Shown here: one piece after another, positions 25,921 through 32,726 of the stretch | How the letters are laid out: each line of letters starts with the position of its first letter | Position numbering within the stretch: the first letter of the stretch is position 1 | NCBI GenBank assembly: GCA_943913835.1 | Contig: CALTZU010000011.1 | Location: 1-46,371, forward strand | Origin: an uncultured Rheinheimera sp. | Lineage (GTDB): Bacteria > Pseudomonadota > Gammaproteobacteria > Enterobacterales > Alteromonadaceae | DNA: 46,371 nt | Direction of reading: 5' to 3' | Program-made: the position numbers and the translations under genes | The notes under the pieces: generated by a model | What the model was told of the DNA's origin: nothing | The model's database searches: none | What the model saw: only the letters and a program-made list of their open reading frames with translations

Positions 25921-26587
25921 AATAAAAGTCGCTTTTGATTTGGATGCTACTTTAATAGCGATAGACAGTGCCCAGAGCTGGCTGAGCTTTTTGCATGACA
26001 ACGGACTGGCTGGGGCGGAACAAGCTTGTTTATCCTGCTCGCAAGTGATGCAGCATTATCAGGCCGGCACACTGGATATGGCGGCTTATATGGCGGCCTG
26101 GTTGCAACCTGTAGCGGGTTTACCTCTGAGCCAGGTGCAACAACTGGCCTCTGAGTTTGTCAGTTGCTGTGTTGTGCCTGCCATTTATCCTGAAGCTTTG
26201 GCAAAGCTGCAGTGGCATCAGGCCAGAGGCCATCATGTCGCTATAGTGTCAGCCAGTCCGGCTTTGATTGTGAAGCCTATTGCCAGTTACCTGAAGGTTG
26301 ATCAGGTGATGGCGATTGAAGTGGCCATTAGTATGGATCGGGTCACACAAAAAGCTATACCGCCTTTTCCTTTTAAAGAGGGCAAAGTACTGGCGGTGAA
26401 TCAATGGTTGCATAAAGCGTCAGCCAGACAACTGGATTATGCCTACAGCGATTCAATCAATGATTTGCCCCTGCTGGAAATGGCAAAACGCCGATTCTGC
26501 GTCAATCCTGATCCGGCATTAACAAGCAAGGCTGAGCGCAATGCCTGGCCGATTTATCAGTGGAATTTAACAAAGGACGCTGTATGA
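25892..26587 (+). CDS. HAD-IB family phosphatase (SerB-like)
   Basis: From the ATG at 25892 the protein has about 231 residues; a GTG at 25907 is also possible, while the frame upstream to 25820 overlaps the cupin gene and is unlikely. Motif I is FDLDATL (nucleophile Asp16, Asp18), motif II is VSASPALIVKPIA, and motif IV is AYSDSINDLPLLEMA, the arrangement of phosphoserine-phosphatase-like HAD-IB enzymes with a helical cap. It ends in an ATGA overlap with the dioxygenase gene, so co-translation is likely. It probably removes phosphate from a small phosphate monoester. It is not a PhnX phosphonatase, which has a different motif I. Confidence 0.8.
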   Translation: MRVVTVDPYKIKVAFDLDATLIAIDSAQSWLSFLHDNGLAGAEQACLSCSQVMQHYQAGTLDMAAYMAAWLQPVAGLPLSQVQQLASEFVSCCVVPAIYPEALAKLQWHQARGHHVAIVSASPALIVKPIASYLKVDQVMAIEVAISMDRVTQKAIPPFPFKEGKVLAVNQWLHKASARQLDYAYSDSINDLPLLEMAKRRFCVNPDPALTSKAERNAWPIYQWNLTKDAV

Positions 26588-27474
26588 AAAAGCCACAGCC
26601 TGATGCCGCAGAGCATCAATCTCTATCACCGGATTTGATCAAACAAGGCTACAGCCAAAGACCGGGTTTTTTAGCTGCAGCTGAGCTTGAGCAGCTTGAA
26701 ACTGCCTATGCGCAGCTTGCATCTCAGGCTGATTCGATATTGGCTGACATAGCTCAGCAGCAGGTTTCTTACTCAGACTATTACCAGCAAGGTAAAGCGC
26801 GTTTAATTGCAGTGCCTGAACTGACCAACCCAATCCAGACCTGCAGGTTTGAGTATATTTATGCCAGCTCAGAGTATTTTCGCGACATACTGATGCCATT
26901 GTGTGCGGCCGAAATTGAGCGTCAGCTTGGCCGCAAGGTCGTGCTGTTTAAGGATAAGTGCAATCTGAAAAGCCCGGGTGGTGGTGCTTTTACTGCTCAC
27001 CAGGATATTCCTGCTTATATAGATTTTGGTCCAAAGCTACATATCACGGCCGCTTTATTTCTCGATGATGCCACAGCCGAAAATGGTGCACTGGAGATGG
27101 CTGAAAACTATATGACGGTGCAGGACAGCGAACCAAACCAGGCCATAAACTGGGTGGATACAGCATTAGGCGCTTATCCTTTGTTTGCCACTTACCAGGG
27201 CGGTAGTGACAATGGCAGGATAGTGCAGCATCTGGAACAACAATTGTGTTGGAAGCCTTTGTATGCCAAAGCAGGAGATATGATGTTGTTTCACTCTTAT
27301 ATACCGCACCGCTCAGCGGTAAATGCTTCCAGCAGCACCCGCAGAGCCTTCTTTTTTACCTTTAATCTGGCCGAAGAAGGCGATTTATATGAAGGCTACT
27401 ACCAAAGTAAAAGAGCAGATTTTGCTCACCCAAGATTTCATGTGGCCACCCCCACAGCTCACGCTGGCATGTAA
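26584..27474 (+). CDS. PhnY/TmpA-like 2-oxoglutarate-dependent dioxygenase (phytanoyl-CoA dioxygenase family)
   Basis: From the ATG at 26584 (AAGGA box about 8 bases upstream, ATGA overlap with the HAD gene) the protein has 296 residues. The iron facial triad is visible as His139 and Asp141 in FTAHQDIPAYIDF, with distal His242 in SYIPHRSAVN and a 2-oxoglutarate-binding Arg at 253 or 254. The FKDKCNLKSPGGGAFTAHQD region closely resembles PhnY and TmpA, which hydroxylate the carbon next to phosphorus in aminoethylphosphonate or its trimethyl form. An HD oxygenase of the partner type lies 1.5 kb downstream. Together they would hydroxylate and then oxidatively cleave a C-P bond. The actual phosphonate is unknown. 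Confidence 0.85.
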   Translation: MKKPQPDAAEHQSLSPDLIKQGYSQRPGFLAAAELEQLETAYAQLASQADSILADIAQQQVSYSDYYQQGKARLIAVPELTNPIQTCRFEYIYASSEYFRDILMPLCAAEIERQLGRKVVLFKDKCNLKSPGGGAFTAHQDIPAYIDFGPKLHITAALFLDDATAENGALEMAENYMTVQDSEPNQAINWVDTALGAYPLFATYQGGSDNGRIVQHLEQQLCWKPLYAKAGDMMLFHSYIPHRSAVNASSSTRRAFFFTFNLAEEGDLYEGYYQSKRADFAHPRFHVATPTAHAGM

Positions 27475-27498
27475 AACACAGTCAATCTGGTTTTTGCC

Positions 27499-28815
27499 TT
27501 ATAAAGAGGGTTGCTGATTTGGCAACCTTTTTTGTCCCAGTTTATTCAGAAAATACCAGGCTGACCCCAGCACTAAAAATGAACCCACTATGCTGATGAG
27601 GTAAGAGCTTTGGATCAGGAAGTTCAGCCAACTGAGTTCGACATCAAAAAAGCTTTTGTACAGCAAAATACCTACGCTGCCTGCGTAGCCCACTGAGTCG
27701 GCCAGATAGATCAGAAAACCGGCATTGGCTTTGTCTTTTAATACCGCCAGCATGCGATCGAACAACAAACAGTTAAAGGGGATATAAGCCAGATAAATAC
27801 CAGTGGCATGCACCACCATCCAAAGCTCGCCAGAAATAAGACCTTGCTCGAACAAAAAGGTACTGCCACCTATCGTCATGATACCTGCAGCAATAAAGCC
27901 ATGGTTCATCATTAAAGCCCGCACATTGTCTTTCACAAACATGATAAAGCTCAGCAATAACAGAATAGCCAGCGAGGTATAAAGTGCTGCCTCAGAAAAA
28001 ATTCCAGGCTGATCGCCATAGCCGAGGCTGGTCCAGATTTCTGCGGCAAAATTATCGCTGTAGTCGCGAATAGCGGTTAGCAGCATGTAAGTCAGGATCA
28101 GCGCAACCAGTCCAGGTAAGTTACTCAGTAGTAATCTTTTGCGATCCTGCGCATTCATAGGTAAACGAATATGCCGCTCTGCTATATCTGCGGCATTAGG
28201 CGGTGGAATTTGTGCCAGAAAAAACACTGAGATAAACAGAGGCAGGGTAAACATAAAGCCAGCTGCAGCCGGCATCCAATATTCAGTGACAGAAAACTCT
28301 ACCATCAACCATTTGCCCAGCGATTTCACCACACCAGAAGACACAATAAAGCTAATGCTAAGGCCTGCTCCGAGAATTTCCGACACCCGTCGTCCTTCGA
28401 GAAAACTAAAGACCAGACCCCAAATCATGCCCAGAGGTAATCCGTTGAAGAACAGAGCCAGAGGCTTCCATTCCACAGGCAGCACAGCAAAAAGCACCAA
28501 TGCAGATTGTGACGCCATCACCAGCACTAGTATCGCAGTAGCTCTGCCTGTAGCTGTCATTTCAGAGACAACTTTAATGCCGATAAATTTCGACAAGGCA
28601 TAGCCTATCACCTGAGCCAGAATGATGGCGGTTTTAAAATCGATTTGATAATCCCAGCCTGCTGCTACTTCAAAGCTGGCCACAGAAAATGTTTTGCGAA
28701 AAGCATACATAGAAAAGTAGGTTAAAAAGGCAGCTGTTGTAGCGTAAATGACAAACCAAAGAGTGCTGCAGCGTGTCAAAAACAAAGTGATACTTTTCAC
28801 AAAACCATCCGGCAT
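27499..28815 (-). CDS. DUF5690 family MFS-like transporter
   Basis: A 438-residue, very hydrophobic protein with about 12 membrane segments. FLTYFSMYAFRKTFSVA near residue 30 resembles the YxxRK motif after the first helix of UhpC/GlpT-type organophosphate antiporters. I recognise the overall sequence as DUF5690, a poorly described MFS-like family. It is divergent from the HD oxygenase gene, with two GntR-type operators in between, so it belongs to the same regulon. It could import the phosphonate or phosphate ester across the inner membrane. The start could instead be a GTG at 28797. Function inferred from context. Confidence 0.75.
   Translation of the reverse strand: MPDGFVKSITLFLTRCSTLWFVIYATTAAFLTYFSMYAFRKTFSVASFEVAAGWDYQIDFKTAIILAQVIGYALSKFIGIKVVSEMTATGRATAILVLVMASQSALVLFAVLPVEWKPLALFFNGLPLGMIWGLVFSFLEGRRVSEILGAGLSISFIVSSGVVKSLGKWLMVEFSVTEYWMPAAAGFMFTLPLFISVFFLAQIPPPNAADIAERHIRLPMNAQDRKRLLLSNLPGLVALILTYMLLTAIRDYSDNFAAEIWTSLGYGDQPGIFSEAALYTSLAILLLLSFIMFVKDNVRALMMNHGFIAAGIMTIGGSTFLFEQGLISGELWMVVHATGIYLAYIPFNCLLFDRMLAVLKDKANAGFLIYLADSVGYAGSVGILLYKSFFDVELSWLNFLIQSSYLISIVGSFLVLGSAWYFLNKLGQKRLPNQQPSL
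27509..27533 (+). terminator. Rho-independent terminator after the dioxygenase
   Basis: GGTTGC (27509-27514) and GCAACC (27522-27527) form a stem followed by six T. It lies inside the 3' coding end of the convergent DUF5690 gene and would end the receptor-to-dioxygenase transcript. Confidence 0.75.
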
Positions 28816-28865
28816 GGAATTCAGGTGATTAGCACTTTATACTGCTTAGATGACAGAAAATCGGT

Positions 28866-28877
28866 TGGTATATACCA
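28866..28877. promoter_or_regulatory. GntR operator, transporter side
   Basis: TGGTATATACCA is a perfect 12-bp palindrome 51 bases upstream of the DUF5690 start. It matches the sites at 20573-20584 and 28954-28965 and has the TATA-centred form of HutC/PhnF-type operators. Confidence 0.8.
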
Positions 28878-28953
28878 GTAGTGATTTTTTCTGCTGATAT
28901 GAAAAATAATACTTTTCTCTGTGGCGAAACAGAGCTAGACTCGCCCTGAAATC

Positions 28954-28965
28954 TGGTCTATACCA
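28954..28965. promoter_or_regulatory. GntR operator, HD oxygenase side
   Basis: TGGTCTATACCA matches the palindrome at 28866-28877 with one substitution. It ends 10 bases before the HD oxygenase start codon, so bound repressor would also block transcription close to the ribosome-binding site. Confidence 0.78.
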
Positions 28966-28975
28966 ACAGGTGAAT

Positions 28976-29554
28976 ATGAAGCAGAATATTAGTGTGGCCT
29001 TGCAGCGTATTGCTCAGTTGTATGCTGAATATGGCGGCCAAAGTTATGAAGAAAAATGTACCCAACTGCAACACGCAGAGCAGTGTGGCACTTTAGCATT
29101 GGAGTGGGGGCTGGATCAGGAAGTGGCACTAGCTGCTTTTCTGCATGACATAGGGCATTTTATCGCTCAGGACAACAGCTTGCCCGGCACCACCAGCTAT
29201 GGCTATGCCGCTCATGATCAACTGGGCGCTGACTTTCTGGCTCACTGTGGTTTTTCCGACAGGCTGGTGCTGCTGATCCGGGAGCATGTCGCGGTCAAAC
29301 GTTATTTAGCTGCAACCAAAGCTGATTATCTGGCTCAACTCTCTCATGCCAGCACTGTCACTTTGCAGCAACAAGGTGGGCCAATGAACGTCGCTGAAGT
29401 GGAGCTTTATGCGCAAAAGCCAAACCTTAAAGACATTATTCTGCTGCGCACTATCGATGACTCTGGCAAGTTGCCAGAAATGGCCTGCAAGCCACTATCT
29501 TACTGGCTTGAGTTAGCCGAAGCCGAGTTGACTAAAGCCTTGTCTGCGCATTAA
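28976..29554 (+). CDS. PhnZ/TmpB-like HD-domain mixed-valent diiron oxygenase
   Basis: From the ATG at 28976 (AGG box 5 bases upstream; a GTG at 28970 is less likely) the protein has 192 residues, the PhnZ length. The six metal ligands I recall for PhnZ all have counterparts: His33, His57, Asp58, His80, His104 and Asp161. Phosphonate-contacting residues I recall are also present: Lys108, Ser126, Thr129, Gln133 and Arg158. PhnZ uses oxygen to cleave the C-P bond of 1-hydroxy-2-aminoethylphosphonate, giving glycine and phosphate; TmpB does the same for the trimethyl analogue, giving betaine. Tyr24 is at the PhnZ gating position, but the nearby Glu (25 or 26) is shifted, so the amine end may differ. 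Residue roles are from memory. Confidence 0.85.
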   Translation: MKQNISVALQRIAQLYAEYGGQSYEEKCTQLQHAEQCGTLALEWGLDQEVALAAFLHDIGHFIAQDNSLPGTTSYGYAAHDQLGADFLAHCGFSDRLVLLIREHVAVKRYLAATKADYLAQLSHASTVTLQQQGGPMNVAEVELYAQKPNLKDIILLRTIDDSGKLPEMACKPLSYWLELAEAELTKALSAH

Positions 29555-29569
29555 GCCAATTCAACTGTA

Positions 29570-29591
29570 TAGGGGCAGGTTTGCATGGGGG
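29570..29591. repeat. Degenerate REP-like unit
   Basis: TAGGGGCAGGTTTGCATGGG (29570-29589) looks like a decayed copy of the REP-like unit at 29643-29669. It lies right after the HD oxygenase gene. Confidence 0.45.
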
Positions 29592-29642
29592 CTATCACCA
29601 ATCCTGCAGCTGCGGGGAAGAAGGGTAGTAGCCAACGATGTT

Positions 29643-29669
29643 GTAGGGGCGCGGGCTTGTCCCCGCCCG
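29643..29669. repeat. REP-like palindromic unit (right border of accessory locus)
   Basis: GTAGGGGCGCGGGCTTGTCC (29643-29662) and the following bases form a hairpin, GCGGG...CCCGC, and match the units at 2782-2807 and 19574-19599. It sits between two copies of GTAGCCAAC (29628-29636 and 29706-29714). Confidence 0.7.
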
Positions 29670-29718
29670 TAAATGTCATCGATATCCATATAGTATAGAA
29701 AGGTCGTAGCCAACAACC

Positions 29719-29746
29719 TTGCAGCTTCGGGGAAGAAGGGTATAAT
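29719..29746 (+). promoter_or_regulatory. rnpB promoter
   Basis: A perfect TATAAT (29741-29746) is preceded after 16 bases by TTGCAG (29719-29724). A GC-rich GCGCGCC discriminator follows, as expected of a stringently controlled stable-RNA promoter. The RNA starts about 8 bases downstream. A second copy of the -35 and spacer region lies at 29603-29627 but lacks the -10. Confidence 0.8.
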
Positions 29747-29753
29747 GCGCGCC

Positions 29754-30110
<357 letters not shown>

Positions 30111-30187
30111 TTTCTTTTTCAACAAGGTAGCTAGCGCTGAGCAAGTTTTGCTAGTCTGGCTACCTGTGTTCTTTAGTTCTCACTTTT

Positions 30188-31528
30188 ATGCTTCCGACAA
30201 ATTCCCCTATGCCTGCTATCCCCTTCTGGCAAGCCTTTAGGTTTTGGCTGAAGCTGGGTTGTATCAGCTTTGGTGGGCCCGCAGGGCAGATTGCCCTGAT
30301 GCACACTGAGCTGGTGGAAAAACGCCGTTGGATCAGTGAAGGCCGGTTTTTGCATGCGCTGAATTATTGCATGTTATTGCCCGGGCCAGAGGCGCAGCAA
30401 CTGGCGACTTATTTAGGCTGGCTGATGCACCGCACTTTGGGTGGAGTGGTAGCTGGGTTGTTGTTTATTCTGCCGTCATTACTGCTTTTGGTGCTGCTGT
30501 CCTGGGGTTATCTGGTTTATGGCGAGCACCCTTGGGTCGCTGCTTTGTTTTATGGCATGAAACCTGCGATAGCGGCCATAGTGCTGCACGCGGCCTGGCG
30601 TATAGGTGGGCGGGTGATGAAGCATCCTCTGCTATGGGCCATAGCTGTTGCTGCTTTTGTGGGTATTTTTGTCTTTAAGTGGCCTTTTCCTTTGATCGTT
30701 TTGTCTGCCGCGTTGATTGGTTTTATCGGCAGTAAACTGGTACCAGACGCTTTTTCCGGTGCGGCACACCAGAGTGCGCAGAAAAGTTATGGTCCGGCTT
30801 TGATTGACGACAGCACGCCAACACCGCCTCATGCCTTATTTCGCTGGAGCCGCTTTGTGCTGGTGCTGGCTTGTGGTCTGGTGCTCTGGGCTTTGCCTAT
30901 GCTGGCTCTGAGCCTAAGTTTAGGCTGGCAACATCAACTGACTCAAATGAGCTGGTTTTTTACCAAAGCTGCATTATTAACTTTTGGTGGCGCTTATGCG
31001 GTTTTGCCTTATGTCTATCAGGGCGCAGTGGATAAATTTGGCTGGTTAACGCCAGGTCAAATGATGGATGGGTTAGCTTTAGGGGAAACCACGCCAGGCC
31101 CGCTGATTATGGTAGTGGTGTTTGTCGCTTTTGTTGGTGCTTATGTAGAGGCCAGCTTTGGACCTGATTTGATGCTACTTGCCGGAACTACCGCAGCGCT
31201 TTTAGTCAGTTGGTTTACCTTTTTACCTTCCTTTATTTTTATTCTTGCAGGGGGTCCACTGGTAGAATCCAGTCAAGGCAAAGTGCAGCTTACTGCACCA
31301 TTAACTGCGATCAGCGCTGCAGTGGTTGGCGTGATAGTAAACTTAGCGCTGTTTTTTGCCTATCATGTGTTTTGGCCTTCAGGTTTTTCCACCGCCATCG
31401 ACTGGCAGGCTGTTTTTATTACTCTGGTAGCAGCTCTTGCCCTGTTTGTGGCGAAGCAGGGATTAATGCGGGTGATTGCTGGAGCAGGTATTTTGGGCTT
31501 GATATTATCTTTTTGGAGTCACTTTTAA
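30188..31528 (+). CDS. chrA: Chromate transporter, CHR family (long form)
   Basis: A 446-residue membrane protein with two CHR domains. The first has GCISFGGPAGQIALMHTELVEKRRWI and MLLPGPEAQQLATYLGW. The second begins FFTKAALLTFGGAYAVLPYVYQ and contains GLALGETTPGPLIMV. This is the bidomain ChrA layout with an FGG...G and PGP motif in each half. Such proteins export chromate, driven by the proton gradient; some may handle other oxyanions. The TAA stop overlaps the next ATG by one base, so a flavin reductase is translationally coupled. The first Met lacks a clear ribosome-binding site; ATG 30209 is an alternative. Confidence 0.9.
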   Translation: MLPTNSPMPAIPFWQAFRFWLKLGCISFGGPAGQIALMHTELVEKRRWISEGRFLHALNYCMLLPGPEAQQLATYLGWLMHRTLGGVVAGLLFILPSLLLLVLLSWGYLVYGEHPWVAALFYGMKPAIAAIVLHAAWRIGGRVMKHPLLWAIAVAAFVGIFVFKWPFPLIVLSAALIGFIGSKLVPDAFSGAAHQSAQKSYGPALIDDSTPTPPHALFRWSRFVLVLACGLVLWALPMLALSLSLGWQHQLTQMSWFFTKAALLTFGGAYAVLPYVYQGAVDKFGWLTPGQMMDGLALGETTPGPLIMVVVFVAFVGAYVEASFGPDLMLLAGTTAALLVSWFTFLPSFIFILAGGPLVESSQGKVQLTAPLTAISAAVVGVIVNLALFFAYHVFWPSGFSTAIDWQAVFITLVAALALFVAKQGLMRVIAGAGILGLILSFWSHF

Positions 31529-32154
31529 TGTGGATTGATCTGCAACAGCTGGACCCTTCAGCTGCATACAAGCTGTTAACCAGCACTATTACCCCTCGTC
31601 CTATCGCCTGGGTCTCCAGTTTGTCTGTTGACGGAGTTGTGAATTTAGCGCCTTTTAGTTTTTTTCAGATGGTGACGGACCAGCCGCCAACCTTGATGAT
31701 CTCCACTCAGCATAAAGCGGATGGCAGTCGTAAAGACACCAGCTTAAATATTGAAGCGACCCGGGATTTTGTCGTCAATCTGGTGCCGCATGCGCTGGCG
31801 AATGAAATGAATATCAGCGCAGCCGCAGTGCCGGCAGATGAAAGTGAATTTGATTTAGCCCGGCTGGAACAGGCGCCATCCAGCCAAATCAAAGTGCCTC
31901 GTGTCGCATTAGCTCCGGTCGCTCTGGAATGCAGATTATCCAGATTACAGCCTTATCCACCGGAAAATCCAAGCTGCGAAGTGATTTTTGCAGAAGTGCT
32001 GGCGATTTATATCAATCCCACTGTACTGGACGTCAATGGTATGCCCGACCCCCATAAAATGGATTTGATCAGTCGTATTGGCGGTTCAGGTTACAGCAGG
32101 GTTGCTACTGATATATTTCAGTTAGCCCGACCTGCATCCGCAGTGCGTCGCTGA
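31528..32154 (+). CDS. Flavin reductase-like FMN-binding split-barrel protein
   Basis: A 208-residue protein of the flavin reductase domain family: LLTSTITPRPIAWVSSLSVDGVVNLAPFSFFQMVTDQPPTLM is the classic N-terminal pattern, followed by KDTSLNIEATRDFVVNLV and a C-terminal DPHKMDLISRIGGSGYSR. The start at 31528 overlaps the chrA stop (TAATG); a longer frame from 31210 lies inside chrA and is not used. Members bind FMN and transfer electrons from NAD(P)H or act on small molecules. Pairing with a chromate exporter suggests a detoxifying reductase, which is inference. Confidence 0.87.
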   Translation: MWIDLQQLDPSAAYKLLTSTITPRPIAWVSSLSVDGVVNLAPFSFFQMVTDQPPTLMISTQHKADGSRKDTSLNIEATRDFVVNLVPHALANEMNISAAAVPADESEFDLARLEQAPSSQIKVPRVALAPVALECRLSRLQPYPPENPSCEVIFAEVLAIYINPTVLDVNGMPDPHKMDLISRIGGSGYSRVATDIFQLARPASAVRR

Positions 32155-32168
32155 ACTTCCTGTTTTTT

Positions 32169-32202
32169 GCCCTGAGTACTTTTTGGTAAGCAGGGCTTTT
32201 TT
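32169..32202 (+). terminator. Terminator after the flavin reductase gene
   Basis: GCCCTG (32169-32174) and CAGGGC (32191-32196) form a stem, followed by a run of six T. It closes the chrA unit about 15 bases after the stop. Confidence 0.7.
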
Positions 32203-32404
32203 CTTTATGATTGTGAGTGCTTGCTCACTTCTTAATTCCCGAATTTATTGGGTTTCAATGCTTGTTTAACTGGTTTTTTTCGGCTTTTCTGCTGTTTTTT
32301 TCACTACTGCCCCTGCTTGCAGTTATTATCGTTTGTTAGTGTTGTTGTCATAATTAAAATTCTGCCTGACAGTTTTTATCAAGAAAAATCATGAGGTTAT
32401 TTTA

Positions 32405-32503
32405 ATGTTGTGCATTAAAAACCTGCTGTCATTAGTTTGGTTACAGCAGCTTAGTCGCACAGCTTAAGCTATTCCTCTGAATGGCTTGGTTATGCGTAAC
32501 CAA
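32405..32503 (+). other. Possible leader ORF and hairpins upstream of mraZ
   Basis: The stretch 32203-32726 holds no recognised gene before mraZ. Within it a 20-codon frame (32405-32467) has a GAGG box 8 bases before its ATG, and its peptide has six Leu (MLCIKNLLSLVWLQQLSRTA). Inside it CTGCTGT (32423-32429) pairs with ACAGCAG (32443-32449). Downstream TTGGTTA (32486-32492) and TAACCAA (32497-32503) make a perfect hairpin with a four-base loop. A 79-codon frame at 32486-32725 overlaps the mraZ promoter and is not called. Confidence 0.3.
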
Positions 32504-32624
32504 ATAAAAAATTTAAAACTATTTTATGGTTTTTTTCTTCCACTTTTTCCCACAGAAATCAGGATCTTCGCGCTAAGCCTTGTTTTTACTGGATCTATCC
32601 TGATCAAACAAAGGGGTTTTCACC

Positions 32625-32654
32625 TTGACAAGCTTTCTTCTGCGGCCCTAAACT
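32625..32654 (+). promoter_or_regulatory. mraZ promoter
   Basis: A perfect -35 TTGACA (32625-32630), an 18-base spacer and TAAACT (32649-32654) as -10. Transcription would start near 32661, just before the MraZ boxes. Confidence 0.65.
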
Positions 32655-32663
32655 GTACATCAG

Positions 32664-32688
32664 TGGGAAATTGTGGGTATTTGTGGAT
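32664..32688 (+). promoter_or_regulatory. MraZ-binding repeats
   Basis: TGGGA (32664-32668), TGGGT (32674-32678) and TGGAT (32684-32688) repeat at exact 10-bp spacing. MraZ is known to bind such TGGGN repeats separated by 5 bases upstream of its own gene. Their place just downstream of the promoter fits autorepression. Confidence 0.85.
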
Positions 32689-32726
32689 CAAATATCAGGA
32701 TCAAACAAGAATAAAGTGGGATTAAC

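Noticed and set aside
25892..26587. HAD protein as PhnX phosphonoacetaldehyde hydrolase
   Set aside because: Motif I is FDLDATL and motif IV is SerB-like; there is no PhnX-type FDWAGT motif and no PhnW transaminase nearby.
29628..29714. 69-bp segment between GTAGCCAAC repeats as a transposon
   Set aside because: There are no terminal inverted repeats beyond the REP-like hairpin and no transposase; it is kept only as a repeat insertion.
31210..31527. Extended N-terminus of the flavin reductase frame inside chrA
   Set aside because: It is out of frame with chrA, Cys/Ser-rich and unlike the family; the ATG at 31528 starts at the correct family N-terminus.
32486..32725. 79-codon frame just before mraZ
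   Set aside because: It covers the TTGACA promoter and MraZ boxes, has no good ribosome-binding site and no recognisable similarity.
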